Source: Microscilla marina ATCC 23134 (lineage in GTDB: Bacteria; Bacteroidota; Bacteroidia; Cytophagales; Microscillaceae). Taken from it: DNA of 64,000 bases. Position 1 is the stretch's first letter, and each line of letters begins with the position of its first letter. The position numbers were made by a program, and so were the translations under genes. The notes beneath the pieces were generated by a model, which did no database searches, had not been told where the DNA came from, and saw only the letters and a program-made list of their open reading frames with translations. This document shows, one piece after another, positions 1 to 9,524 of this stretch. The DNA lies in NCBI RefSeq assembly GCF_000169175.1, contig NZ_AAWS01000009.1, forward strand, positions 218,281 to 282,280, in the 5' to 3' direction.

Positions 1-333
1 AGGCATTTTGGCTTTGCCCATTTCTACCCTATAGTGAGCGAACACCCGATGTACCAGCGCCACTCCCTGGTATTTACTCATCAAGGTCTCAAGGTTGGGC
101 TTTTTTATTTCAGTCACTGTTTCTGTTGTTTGGACTTTTGCCCTGGCTTGCGCTTGTCGTTCATTATATTGTTTCACTATCTCCTCCCTTTCGGCTTTAC
201 GGGCGGCTACTTGTTCGGGGTCGCGTTTTTCTTTGAGCGCTTCATCTATACGCAAAGGCATTTGATCGTGAGTAAATTGTGGCATCTCATGTTGCTGCTG
301 CAAGTCGTGCTCTGGTTCGGCATGTGTAGGCAT
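1..333 (-). CDS. Hypothetical protein, 5' part only (runs off the window)
   Basis: An open frame on the minus strand starts at ATG 333-331 (MPTHAEPEHD...) and stays open to base 1, so about 111 N-terminal residues are visible. The product is hydrophilic and Q/E/K-rich, with a helical, probably coiled-coil stretch (residues ~30-75) containing many Arg, Lys and Glu, then LETLMSKYQGVALVHRVF. I recognise no domain. It is divergent from the DUF4255 gene at 752, so a place in the same contractile-injection locus is possible, but that is position-based inference only. A plus-strand ORF over the same bases is judged to be a shadow. Confidence 0.6.
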   Translation of the reverse strand, partial: MPTHAEPEHDLQQQHEMPQFTHDQMPLRIDEALKEKRDPEQVAARKAEREEIVKQYNERQAQARAKVQTTETVTEIKKPNLETLMSKYQGVALVHRVFAHYRVEMGKAKMP

Positions 334-751
334 GTGGGTTAGTTTTCGTTTGTAAAAATTTCCGACGGCAATACTACACCCAGGTCGCTCTAAAATTCAA
401 AGAAGCCACGTTAAAATGCGTTAAAAGGAATTAATCGATTGCAATAGTTTTATATTTAAGTCTTAAAGTACAATTTACACTCCTTGTGTCATTCAAATAC
501 TTTTCTAAAACCCCTGCTTAGAGCCTCTCAGATAGGTTTTCAACTTCTTTACAAATTAAATTGTATTTTTTTAATTATTAATATAATTAAAAAAATTGTT
601 TATTACCGTTTAACGGACTTTAACGCCCAAGTTTTGCCTTTCGCTTGCCTTTCTGCCTAACCTTGCATCGTCAATTAATTACAAATGGTTGGCAGTGGCA
701 AGTGGCTTTGCCCAACCATAAAGCAATAGAACCATCTAAACTATAATACAA
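334..751. other. Divergent intergenic region, no gene seen
   Basis: AT-rich spacer between the minus-strand partial gene and the DUF4255 gene. It contains runs of A/T (545-600) and no convincing ORF. It should hold the promoters of both divergent genes; I could not place a clear TAnnTTTG element. Confidence 0.5.
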
Positions 752-1303
752 ATGATAACTCCTATACTACGACTATTACAAAGCACTTTGACCGAGCACT
801 TGTCAGCTCAGTTTGCCCGCAACTCATTTGATGCCTTCAACGTGGTGGTAGACAAACTCGTGAGCCGCGATGGAAAGTCTACCCTCGACCCGGCGCTCAA
901 CCAAGTAGTCATTACCCTACTCGACATCCAGGAAGAACGCACTGTGCAGCGCAGCCGTACCAGCCACCCTGGGGCACCTTATCATCTCAATTTGACGCTA
1001 CTGTTATCAGTGCACGAAAAAGAAGAACAACGTGACCAACAAGATTACCTTAAGGGGATGGAATACCTTGATGCGGTATTGGGCTTTTTTCAACAATACC
1101 CTACGTTTACTCCCTTGACTCACCCCAACTTGCCGGGTAGTGTGGAGTACCTTCAGTTTGAGCTTGCCAACGAGAACCTGCGCGAAAACAGCTACATCTG
1201 GACAATGACCGGAGCCAAACACGCGCCTTCAGCGCTCTATAAAGTGCGTAGTGTAAGCGTAGGGACTAAGCAAATGGCAACTCGTATTCCTCAGTTTAAT
1301 TAA
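752..1303 (+). CDS. DUF4255 (Pvc16 N-terminal-like) protein of contractile injection systems
   Basis: The 183-residue product has the layout of the DUF4255/Pvc16_N family: an N-terminal helix (ILRLLQSTLTEHL), the central segment VVITLLDIQEERTVQR, a beta strand YHLNLTLLLSV, YLDAVLGFFQQYPTFTP in the middle, and a C-terminal strand ALYKVRSVSVG. Family members sit in Photorhabdus virulence cassette (PVC), Afp and AlgoCIS-type extracellular contractile injection clusters, where they act at the tube/sheath terminus as a cap or tail-terminator protein. No sheath, tube or baseplate gene of that system lies between this gene and 8 kb, so the rest of the cluster is either outside the window to the left or absent. 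The start ATG at 752 is the first in frame. Confidence 0.8.
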   Translation: MITPILRLLQSTLTEHLSAQFARNSFDAFNVVVDKLVSRDGKSTLDPALNQVVITLLDIQEERTVQRSRTSHPGAPYHLNLTLLLSVHEKEEQRDQQDYLKGMEYLDAVLGFFQQYPTFTPLTHPNLPGSVEYLQFELANENLRENSYIWTMTGAKHAPSALYKVRSVSVGTKQMATRIPQFN

Positions 1304-1613
1304 TTACGAGTTAAACAATTACGAATTACGAATGAGGAAACCAACAGTAGGGAGCTCTACGTAATTGAAAAATTTGTAATTCTTAAAAGTTTATAATTCT
1401 CAAGCAGTGCCTTGCCGCATTTCAATTGTTTATACAGCGATTAAATTTGTTTCCCATAGTGCAAGGTGCTGTTTTTTAGTAAGCCAAGAGTCGGTAGTCG
1501 GGAGCTACCATAGGCTACCAACAATAGACCAATAAAAGAATCAAACTCTAAACCCAACTCAGGGTAGTTCAAGTCATCTACCGACTACTGACTACCAACT
1601 ATCAACTAAAAAA
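1304..1613. repeat. Intergenic spacer with an inverted repeat
   Basis: No gene. The sequence AGTCGGTAG near 1489 and its complement CTACCGACT near 1577 form an inverted repeat about 90 bp apart, and ATTACGA-type short repeats occur near 1303-1335. This may be a degraded repetitive intergenic element or the leader of the T9SS gene downstream. Confidence 0.35.
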
Positions 1614-4600
1614 ATGAAAACATTCACCCTATTTTGCATGCTCCTCTGGAGCCTTGCCCAGCCCTCCTATGCCCAAACCCAACTTCGGGGGCAGGGTACC
1701 AGCTTTGCCATTAGCACGCTGGCCACTGCCACTGCTTATATAGAAGAAAGTGCTTCTGTAGCAGAGGAAAGCACGTTTAACGACCCCGTAGCGATCATTC
1801 CTGCCGATCCGGTGGCTGCCTGCAACAGTGGCAAGTCGGTAACACTTTCGCCCATCATTATCAGCGAGCAAAGCGTGGGTTCATTTGCCTTGGGCAGGGG
1901 TACATTAGTGCTTGCTTTTGATCATCCCGATTTTGTGGTAAGCAAGCTGCCCAGGGTAACAATCACGGGTGCTCCTGGCGATTTTCTTGCGCCTATGGTG
2001 TCACTCAACTCAGGCAAATTGTATATAGATTATGATTTTGTGGGTGCCACCAAGGTAGGGGGCATTGTGCTGAGCGGGTTGGAGGTGCGATCAAACAGTA
2101 AAAATAAAGGCACAGTAGCTCAACTAAAACCCATAAGTGGTTATGAGCATTTCGAGGGATTGTACCCCCACGAGGTATTTGCCACCGTACAAGGCATCAA
2201 TGCCACCACAAGCAGTGCGCTTCCTGCCCCAACAAATATTGAGGGCTTTGGCGTAGTCTGTGCCGGGGGCAATGGCTTTACCTATACGGCAGCTCCGGTG
2301 CCCGATGTGACAGGTTATTTGTGGAAATTGCCAGTTGGTTTTCTTGCCAGTAGCGACCCACACGCGGTACAAGTAAGCGCAAGAGAGTATTATACTGTCG
2401 ACAATATGATTATCCTGGATGTGGCAACTTCGGCAAGCGTAGGAAACAAGGTTTTGGAGGTCAAAAGCGTAAATGATTGCAAAATAAGTACTACCGCACG
2501 CAGCAAAACCATTCGGGTAGCAGTTCCACCCAATCCCAAGGTAAGCTTACCCGCTACGAGTTTTCCCGACAATGATTTTTCTCCGGTAAACATCACCGTC
2601 ACCAACAGCCCGGCGGGGGGAGTAGGCGCACTCCAGGGCGATGGAGTAATAGGCAACAAACTCTATCCGGGGCTACTTTTTCCGGGCACGGGTTACAAGG
2701 TGTATTATGAGTATTCAATCAACAATTGTACAGTGACCGTGAGTACCACTTTTAGCGTGTATGATGCCGATGCCGTTGTATTGGGGCTTGCCACGAGTTA
2801 TTGCAGTAATGTAGCGGCTTCTCAAACCGTCACCATTGCCAACCTGAGTTCGGTGTTGGGGGCAAAACTTTACAGCCCTGCCAACCAAGCCATCCCTTTA
2901 AACTTGCAACTGATTGGTGGCGGCAATGATTACCGCTATACTTTTAGCGGTCAAGGTTTATTTCAAAAGTACGGTGCTGGGGCTTACCGTTTCGAGGTAA
3001 CCCAAGTGGGGGCAAGTACCCCCATCAAGGTATCTTTTCGGGTGACCACCCCACCTCAGCAAAGCATTGCGGGGGGCAACGCCCAAGTATGCGGCGATGG
3101 CAGTACAATTTACAACTACGCGTCTAGCATTGCCGCCACCACCGATGAATTTGAATGGTCGGCACCCGCAGGAGGCGGAACTTTCGTGGGGGGAATCAAT
3201 CGTCAAGCAAGCGTAGCCGTAGTGTGGGAGAAAGGAAATGTGGCAGGAACGAGCAAAATCCTCCGCCTCGCCCAAACCCGCAATGGCTGCACTACCATTA
3301 CTGACTATGCAGTGAAAGTTTTTGCCTTGCCCACACCCAGTATTGTAGGGGATTTGAACCCCTGCGCTGGTGAAACAGTGACTTACACCCTTGGCAGTAG
3401 CAGTAGTACAGGGGGCACCGCTTATACTTGGCAGGTAGAAAACGGGCAAATTGTAGGGGCAAGCAATCAAAATACGGTAACCGTCAGGTGGGGCAATATC
3501 AATGGCAACCTCAAAGTGACCCAAAGCCTGAATGGTTGTACCAAAAGTGCTGAGGTAGCCATTACAATTGAAACATTACCCACCCTGAGTATTGCAGGAT
3601 TCAACACCAAACGGAGTTATTGCGTAGGAGATGCCACTCCTGTGGTGCTCACCCCCGTATTTAGCGGCAATAATACGCCTCCTGCCGATTACCTCACCGC
3701 AGGCAAGTTTGAAATCAAACGCATAGCAGGCAACAAACCCGCGTCGGCTTCTTTTGTTAGCTTGGTGGCGCAAGACGGAGCCCTTACTGACCGCTGGTTG
3801 CCTGCTTTTCCTATTATTGGGTCAGGTGAAGCTGCCATTCCAACAGATGCCAAAACGAACAAACTCAACCTCAACGCGGGTGAGTACCTTATTCGTTATG
3901 TTTACACCAACGCCAATGGTTGTGTAAACTACTCTGATGCCTATAATATCACCATCGCCCCCTTGCCTACCCTGACTTTTACCGGGCTTGCCGACAGTTA
4001 TTGTAGTAACGACTCACCTGTAATGCTGTCAGCGTTCAAAAACGGGGTACTCACCCCGCTTTTGCCCGGTTTTATGGCAAGGAACGTAGTCACGGGTGAA
4101 GAAAGGATACTCCAAGGCAGCTTGCTCAACCCTGCCGACTTTGCGGCGGGCAAATATGAGCTATTTGCAGCGCTCGCGGGCAGCGGCACCGACTGCGCTA
4201 ATACCTCCAGCCGTGATACAACGGTGTATTTTGAGGTCATTGACCCACCCGCCAGTGTAAAAGTCATTGCCGAAAGGCGTTGGAACGATGACACCCTCCG
4301 TTTTACTGCGGTTGCTGGCACTCCCGTGTCAGGTTGGGCGTGGAATTTTGGCAATTTGCTGGTGAATACGCCCCAAGTAGCTTACCCGGTGCACCCCAAT
4401 AGGCAAGGAAGCGTGCCACTACTGAATTATTCCCTGAGTGCCACCAATGTCGCAGGCTGTAGTGAACAAATCGCCCAAGCGTTCAAGGTAGACTTTGATT
4501 TTACCGGGCAGTATATTGTCGGTAAAGGGGAGACGAACCCCCGCCCTACCCACTTCACCAACTTGTCGCTGGTAGTAGGTGATTCTATCCGGAGCTATGC

Positions 4601-6329
4601 CTGGAATTTTGGCGATGGGGCAAGTTCCAATGCACGAAACCCCGTGCACCAGTACCAACGCCCTGGCACTTATGAGGTAAGCCTTACTATTCGTACCTCA
4701 ATGGCGGCTTATACTTTGCACCGTCGCATTGATATTTTTCCGCTCATCAAAGTAAGCGAAACAACACCTTATTTGACAAACTTTGATACTGCTGGAGGTT
4801 GGCTCACCCACGGAACCATCAAAACAAATAAAGAAAGTAAAGGCAGCAGTTGGCAACTTGTAAATGATGCCTGGCAAATGCCGGGTGGTTATGCCCACCA
4901 CGAGCAGTCTTATGTAGCAAGCCCCGCCTTTGACATTGGCCAGCTCACCCGCCCGATGCTTTCTTTCGATTACAAACTAGACACCGATGCGGGAGCGGAT
5001 GGGTTAGTACTACTCTATACCCTGGACGATGGCAAGACCTGGCAACGCCTGGGGGCAGTGGGGCAAGGCATTGGCTGGTACAATACCACGCCCATTTTGG
5101 GCAAACCAGGCAATGATTACACTACAGACAACGGTGACGCTCAAGGTTGGTCGGGCAAGATCAAAGGTTGGCGCACGGCACACATTGCCTTGGATAGAGC
5201 CATTGCTGGTTTACCCGCTGGTGTCGACACTAACCTCACCATTATTCGGTTCCGGTTTGCCTTTGGCTCCAACGCTGACAACCCTCCGGGCAACAAATAT
5301 CAGGGAGTGACTTTTGATAACGTCGAAGTTCGTAACCGCAACCGCACAGCACTGTTGGAGTATTTCACCAATCAAGGGGTAGCAAATGCCGCCAGCAAAA
5401 GTCAAGTTTTAGCTCAAGTAATGAGTAGCAGCGAAACTGTAAGTATTCATTACCACACCAGTTTCCCCACGGTAGATGAGTTCAACAGCGAAAACCCTAA
5501 AGACCCCAGTGGTAGGGCTTTGCATTACGGTTTGCGCAACGTACCCGCTATGGTGGTAAACGGCAGGGTGAAAGATTCCTTGTCAGTGACCCAACTCAAA
5601 GACAGCCTACTCAAAAAGACCTTGTTGCCAGCGAATTTTACTATCACAATAGACCCTGTGAAATGGCAAAACAAATCGCTCGAAATCTCAGCAAAGATCA
5701 CTGCCTTAACAGCCTTCAACGAGCTTGTTGTTTTTCACGCCGCCATTGTAGACAGTAATCGGGTGGCCAGTGGCACAGGCGAAACCTACGCTCAGGTGCT
5801 TCGCAAGATGTTGCCTGATGCAGCAGGAGTATTTAGAGGGCATGCGTGGCAAAAAGGTGAAGTTCAAAGCCTTGGGTTTAGTTACAACGTGGGACCAACC
5901 GCAACAAACTCCAGAAACTTAAAAGTAGTGGTATTTGTGGCAGACTATCAACGCAGAAACATTTACCAAGTGGCTACGGCAAAAGTACCTGCCCAAGCCA
6001 AGCGCGACAATGATGAAAATACGGTCACAGGACTTGTTGCAAACCACTACAAGCACCCGTTGCCCCAGTTGCTGACTGCCTACCCTAATCCGGTGAGGGA
6101 AGAAGTGACACTCACCTTGCCCCAAAGCCTGGCGCCTTCGCCCAACATCCGTTGGCAGGTCATCAGCCTGCAAGGGCAGGTAGTAATCAGGGGGCATTGG
6201 GCAAGTCGAACCCATAAGCACCAAATCTACCTGCACGAACTCCCGGCGGGGGTGTATGTAATCAAAGTATATGATGCCACAAACCCTGAACGGAACAGCT
6301 TTGAGGTGAAGGTGAAGAAAATTAAATAG
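1614..6329 (+). CDS. Large secreted T9SS cargo with Ig/PKD repeats, Omp28-like segment and type A sorting domain
   Basis: 1571 residues. A Sec signal peptide is clear (MKTFTLFCMLLWSLAQPSYA). The long middle consists of repeated Ig-like/SprB-like modules, each opening near a Cys (for example YCSNVAASQTVTI and YCVGDATPVVLTP). A PKD domain lies near residues 975-1040 (SYAWNFGDGASSNARNPVHQY). At about 1244 comes LLEYFTNQGVANAAS, then VPAMVVNGRV, typical of Omp28-like outer-membrane proteins. The last ~85 residues (LTAYPNPVREEVTLTLP to the basic end VKVKKIK) match the T9SS type A sorting domain that directs export across the outer membrane and surface anchoring. It is probably a surface adhesin, possibly gliding-related. 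It stands alone, followed 200 bp later by a terminator. Confidence 0.85.
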   Translation: MKTFTLFCMLLWSLAQPSYAQTQLRGQGTSFAISTLATATAYIEESASVAEESTFNDPVAIIPADPVAACNSGKSVTLSPIIISEQSVGSFALGRGTLVLAFDHPDFVVSKLPRVTITGAPGDFLAPMVSLNSGKLYIDYDFVGATKVGGIVLSGLEVRSNSKNKGTVAQLKPISGYEHFEGLYPHEVFATVQGINATTSSALPAPTNIEGFGVVCAGGNGFTYTAAPVPDVTGYLWKLPVGFLASSDPHAVQVSAREYYTVDNMIILDVATSASVGNKVLEVKSVNDCKISTTARSKTIRVAVPPNPKVSLPATSFPDNDFSPVNITVTNSPAGGVGALQGDGVIGNKLYPGLLFPGTGYKVYYEYSINNCTVTVSTTFSVYDADAVVLGLATSYCSNVAASQTVTIANLSSVLGAKLYSPANQAIPLNLQLIGGGNDYRYTFSGQGLFQKYGAGAYRFEVTQVGASTPIKVSFRVTTPPQQSIAGGNAQVCGDGSTIYNYASSIAATTDEFEWSAPAGGGTFVGGINRQASVAVVWEKGNVAGTSKILRLAQTRNGCTTITDYAVKVFALPTPSIVGDLNPCAGETVTYTLGSSSSTGGTAYTWQVENGQIVGASNQNTVTVRWGNINGNLKVTQSLNGCTKSAEVAITIETLPTLSIAGFNTKRSYCVGDATPVVLTPVFSGNNTPPADYLTAGKFEIKRIAGNKPASASFVSLVAQDGALTDRWLPAFPIIGSGEAAIPTDAKTNKLNLNAGEYLIRYVYTNANGCVNYSDAYNITIAPLPTLTFTGLADSYCSNDSPVMLSAFKNGVLTPLLPGFMARNVVTGEERILQGSLLNPADFAAGKYELFAALAGSGTDCANTSSRDTTVYFEVIDPPASVKVIAERRWNDDTLRFTAVAGTPVSGWAWNFGNLLVNTPQVAYPVHPNRQGSVPLLNYSLSATNVAGCSEQIAQAFKVDFDFTGQYIVGKGETNPRPTHFTNLSLVVGDSIRSYAWNFGDGASSNARNPVHQYQRPGTYEVSLTIRTSMAAYTLHRRIDIFPLIKVSETTPYLTNFDTAGGWLTHGTIKTNKESKGSSWQLVNDAWQMPGGYAHHEQSYVASPAFDIGQLTRPMLSFDYKLDTDAGADGLVLLYTLDDGKTWQRLGAVGQGIGWYNTTPILGKPGNDYTTDNGDAQGWSGKIKGWRTAHIALDRAIAGLPAGVDTNLTIIRFRFAFGSNADNPPGNKYQGVTFDNVEVRNRNRTALLEYFTNQGVANAASKSQVLAQVMSSSETVSIHYHTSFPTVDEFNSENPKDPSGRALHYGLRNVPAMVVNGRVKDSLSVTQLKDSLLKKTLLPANFTITIDPVKWQNKSLEISAKITALTAFNELVVFHAAIVDSNRVASGTGETYAQVLRKMLPDAAGVFRGHAWQKGEVQSLGFSYNVGPTATNSRNLKVVVFVADYQRRNIYQVATAKVPAQAKRDNDENTVTGLVANHYKHPLPQLLTAYPNPVREEVTLTLPQSLAPSPNIRWQVISLQGQVVIRGHWASRTHKHQIYLHELPAGVYVIKVYDATNPERNSFEVKVKKIK

Positions 6330-6529
6330 TCGATAGCATTCAGACGATAGTCAATAGCTGTTCCAAAGGCATAAAGTAATAGTAGTGTAATAGTTAAGTG
6401 TAATTTAGTTGATGTGTCCTGTTTTACCCTCATCATCTATAAGTGAAGTAGCTAGAGCTGATGTTCTTAAATAGTTACCAAGTGAAGGTTAGTGATAGAT
6501 GAGTAGTTGGTTAAAACAGGGATAAACCA

Positions 6530-6564
6530 AGAAGGCAGGTTTACTGAGCCTGCCCTTCTTTTCA
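6530..6564 (+). terminator. Rho-independent terminator
   Basis: AGAAGGCAGG at 6530-6539 pairs with CCTGCCcTTCTT at 6549-6560 around a 9-nt loop, and a T run follows. It lies between the T9SS gene and the HATPase gene and would end the former's transcript. The rest of 6330-6651 shows no gene. Confidence 0.7.
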
Positions 6565-6651
6565 ATTACTATCCAATCAAATAGATATACCCGCTTTGCG
6601 TAACGATTAAACAATCAGCGAAGCAAAACAATACAACCATAAAACAATCAA

Positions 6652-7341
6652 ATGATGATCGATACAATCCAACAATCATTAATATCAGAAGGCTTGCAGG
6701 AAGCCAGGCAATTGGTGCAGACGATGAAGCAAAAAGCTTACAAACTGGCAAATACCGATTTGCTCAAAAGAATCAGTGAACTCGAAGACACCCTTCGCAG
6801 CATCGATGATGTCAATAATGTCTCCACCGAAGCTGTGAACGTAGAAAAGTGCAGTTTAAAGGCGCTTATTGATACAGCTTACCAAATGTACCATCTTTAC
6901 TTTAGCCGCAAAGACATTCGTTTTTCGAGCTATGTGGCAAACCTGCACGTGAGGGTAGACAAGATGAGCTTTTTTAGAATGTTCTTCAGTTTGGTACACT
7001 ACATGGGCAAACACGCTGACCCCGATGAAGATCGCTTTATTAGCATTGAAGCGGCTGCCTACAATGCCCAAACTATTGCGATGTATATAGAAGACAATGG
7101 CCTGTATCCGACCAGCAGTGCAGATATTTTCGACCATTCGTTCAAACGACGGATTACGGGAGCTATTTCAGGAGTAGGGCTTGCTGCCATCCAGCAGTGG
7201 GCTCACTCGGTAGGGGGCAAGGTGTGCCCCGTCGACAAAGTGGGTACAGGCTTGAAACTGTGTTTTTTGTTGCCGGGGAAGGTGAGTAATTGTTTGAGGG
7301 AAGAGGCTGTGGGGGAGACGGATATATCTCTATTTATCTAA
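6652..7341 (+). CDS. Degenerate histidine-kinase-type ATPase (HATPase_c) protein
   Basis: 229 residues. The C-terminal two thirds follow the order of a histidine-kinase ATP-binding domain: an N-box-like helix FFRMFFSLVHYMGKHAD (about residue 106), a G1-like MYIEDNGLY (about 147), an F-box-like IFDHSF, and a G2-like GVGLAAIQQWAHSVGGKV (about 175). The canonical Asn of the N box and the DxGxG of G1 are altered, so nucleotide binding may be weak or lost. There is no membrane segment and no clear H-box phosphoacceptor; residues 20-50 could be a remnant dimerisation helix. No response regulator lies nearby. It is either an orphan signalling ATPase fragment or a catalytically dead paralogue. Confidence 0.6.
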   Translation: MMIDTIQQSLISEGLQEARQLVQTMKQKAYKLANTDLLKRISELEDTLRSIDDVNNVSTEAVNVEKCSLKALIDTAYQMYHLYFSRKDIRFSSYVANLHVRVDKMSFFRMFFSLVHYMGKHADPDEDRFISIEAAAYNAQTIAMYIEDNGLYPTSSADIFDHSFKRRITGAISGVGLAAIQQWAHSVGGKVCPVDKVGTGLKLCFLLPGKVSNCLREEAVGETDISLFI

Positions 7342-7495
7342 TCAAGTGATGAACTATGGAGGTGTGGTAGGTTAAATAGAAAATAAAGACGGCTAACTCA
7401 ATAGTGAGTTTTCGAACAGAAAATTGGTAAAAGCCTTCTGTAATTCTAACTTTATGTCCACATAAAAAAACCTTTGAAATGTAACTTGTGATGCA

Positions 7496-8089
7496 ATGAA
7501 CAAATATACCTCTCAAAAAATAAAAAGTATCATTGGCCAATATGCTACGGCTTACCAAGCAATAGAAGAACTGCAAGAAAACTCAGAAGCGATGCCCAAG
7601 GGCGATCAAAAAGCGGCTGCAATAGGCGAATACTATGCCTATAGGTACTGTCAACGCCATTACCCAAAAGGCTCTAAAGTTAAATTTGCTGAGCACTCTC
7701 AAAAAGGCTGGAGTCTTTGTGTGACAGAGCCTGGAAAAACGACCACAATACAAGTAAAAACAGTCTCAGGGTTTTCCGCAAAACGAAAAACTAATGCCAT
7801 CACACCCAAGGGGTGGGATCAGCTTTTTGTAGTTTGCTTAGATAAAGACTTCTTACCTACAGGTTTTTGGATATTCGACAAAAAACAAGATTTTAAAGAT
7901 CATATCAAAAGTTTTACACTTACACCCCCAAAATATGACAAAGGTGCTTTTATGCATGGAAGCGATGTGTTTAGTGGCAAGAGTAATGATTGCAATGCTT
8001 TGCGTAAATCTTGTGGTATTCCACTTATAGACAGTACTAGTCGGTACTTGCGTAACTTGTCTAAACTTGGGACAGATACTACCCGCTAA
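7496..8089 (+). CDS. Hypothetical protein with a PD-(D/E)XK-like nuclease fold
   Basis: 197 residues with no membrane segment. After an N-terminal helical part comes IGEYYAYRYCQRHYP (a helix with Glu), then GWSLCVTEPGKTTTIQVKTV. The last part resembles the core of PD-(D/E)XK proteins, in which GxD...(E/Q)xK supplies the metal ligands; here QVK is present but the expected Asp is Ser (GWSL). WDQLFVVCLDKDF and TGFWIFD look like the following strands of the fold. Restriction-type and recombination nucleases share this pattern. I infer a nuclease-like protein, possibly inactive. It stands alone between two intergenic regions. Confidence 0.5.
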   Translation: MNKYTSQKIKSIIGQYATAYQAIEELQENSEAMPKGDQKAAAIGEYYAYRYCQRHYPKGSKVKFAEHSQKGWSLCVTEPGKTTTIQVKTVSGFSAKRKTNAITPKGWDQLFVVCLDKDFLPTGFWIFDKKQDFKDHIKSFTLTPPKYDKGAFMHGSDVFSGKSNDCNALRKSCGIPLIDSTSRYLRNLSKLGTDTTR

Positions 8090-8551
8090 TGGTGTGCAGG
8101 ACTTTCTTATTGAAGCAATAATAAAAAATAAGATACTTGCCCTGAGAAACGGTACTTTTTAAGCAAGTAATGCCCAGTGGACATTGAAACAGCCCTGCGG
8201 TGGTAAGCGACAGTTGCAAAAAAAGTAGCAAAGAACCGCAGTGCGAAACACAAACTCAGTACAGATAATCAAGGCAAAAGAGCCTCTATTATAAAATGGA
8301 TAGACTATTTTTTGTTTGCGAAGCCCAAGCTCTACTTTGATTAATTTGGGGTTTGTAATCAAACACTACTTTCACCCCTTCGAACAGTCATTCAGCTTTG
8401 GCAATCAACTTCAAGGCACTAACATAGCGCCCAGTTACCTGAACTGTGCTAAGTCATCTTGTTCTTTTGTTGGGTAGCAAGAGATGTTTTCTGATCGAGT
8501 CAGGAGAGTGCGCAAGGTCTATGCTTTCATACCTAAAAACTGGCAGAGTGA
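8090..8551. other. Intergenic region, no gene supported
   Basis: Short ORFs occur on both strands but none has a plausible start context or a recognisable sequence. This is the left border of the small-gene island. Confidence 0.4.
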
Positions 8552-8842
8552 TTAACTCCACCAGCTTTTTCTGTGCCCATTGTTGGTTTCAAACTCAAAA
8601 CCCCGGTAGCGTACGTTGGCTTTCCACCATTCTTCGTTTATTTCAACATCATATATATAGTGGATGCTGTCTTTGCCAAAGTCACGCTTACTCTTAAATT
8701 GAGGGTTTCGGATGGCAGTGCGGGGCACCCACACCGAGCGGTATTTATCGAGCCTGTCTTCAATAAACACCGCTTCTTTGTTCCATTTTTTGATCCAGAT
8801 ATTGCGGGCTGTCCAGGTAGTCTTTGTTTCTATTGTAGTCAT
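8552..8842 (-). CDS. Small island protein, family A
   Basis: 96 residues of unknown function. The C-terminal half shares a layout with the products of 11482-11760 and 21635-21877: a WVPRTAIRNP-type segment (WLPITVIRNP, WLPISVVRNI in the others) followed by YDVEINEEWWKAN (YRIEINQDYWED, YIIEVNRDYWKD). These three form family A of this island. No catalytic motif, signal peptide or membrane helix is visible. It is transcribed leftward out of the conserved intergenic element at 8871-9175. Family members at 11482 and 21635 are each followed by a family C gene; this one is not. The conserved aromatic pattern suggests a small folded domain, possibly a DNA- or protein-binding adaptor. Confidence 0.65.
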   Translation of the reverse strand: MTTIETKTTWTARNIWIKKWNKEAVFIEDRLDKYRSVWVPRTAIRNPQFKSKRDFGKDSIHYIYDVEINEEWWKANVRYRGFEFETNNGHRKSWWS

Positions 8843-8870
8843 TGTTTTAAGTGATTTAGTAAGTCCTTGT

Positions 8871-9175
8871 TTGAATTATTATATGTCTAAGGACGACTAA
8901 TTTAGTCCGACTATCAACTCACTGTTGGTAAGTAGGTTATGAGGTAATAAAGCTTGCCAAAAGCGATATTTGGAGGCATCTGGAGCACTAAGAAAAGTGC
9001 CATTTTTTGGCGGATAGGGGCATTTATTCCAGTAATAGTGCAATGGTGAAACATTCCCTAAGCTCAGGAAGGCAAAAAATGATACAATCAAGGGGAAATT
9101 TCGGGCAACCGAGACATATTGAGGGTAAAAAGGGTGGTTTGGGGGCATTATAAGTACTTGGACATAAATAACTAT
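8871..9175. repeat. Conserved divergent intergenic element, copy 1 (right end decayed)
   Basis: First of seven related intergenic elements. It keeps the left-end signature (reverse-strand TAGTCGTCCTTAG...ATAATAATTC), then ATCAACTCACTGTTGGTAAG, GAGGTAATAAAGCTTGC, AAAAGCGATATTTGGAGG, AAAAGTGCCATTTTTTGGCGG and GAGACATATTGAGGG. The right-hand promoter-like end seen in other copies is lost and no plus-strand gene follows. The leftward half should drive the family A gene at 8552. Confidence 0.7.
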
Positions 9176-9356
9176 AGTTAAATGGTTGTATTGTTATATG
9201 GCTTTTCGACGCATGGCGGAACAATAAATACAGCCATAAAGTGCAGACAATTTTGTCCTGCTACTTATGCACTTAGGCAGTTTTTCTTATTTGCCCCAAC
9301 CTCCAAAAGGCAAACCAACAGGTTCACCTTTGGAGAAATAGAAGCGTACAAGAGAG

Positions 9357-9524
9357 GACTTAGTAACGTGTTCAAAATAAATTTCTGTTTTTTAGGGCAA
9401 ATACGCACAATTGACTGAGGCATTTTTTGCGCTCGTAGCAGCGCTACGGGCAATAAAAATAACGAAAGGCAATAAAGCGGATTTATTCTAAATTGGACAG
9501 TTATTGCGAACACGTTACTTAGCC
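9357..9524. mobile_element. MITE-like element with long imperfect terminal inverted repeats
   Basis: ACTTAGTAACGTGTTC at the left is repeated inverted as GAACACGTTACTTAGCC at the right, and similarity extends inward for about 35 bp on each side. The interior is about 100 bp and non-coding. The right repeat supplies the stop codon of the family B gene at 9519-9932, so insertion probably trimmed or replaced that gene's end. I see no clear target duplication. Confidence 0.5.

Noticed and set aside
34..342. Plus-strand ORF of 102 codons at the left edge
   Set aside because: Its sequence is hydrophobic and Cys/Phe-rich without a pattern, while the minus strand of the same bases gives a normal hydrophilic protein that continues off the window.
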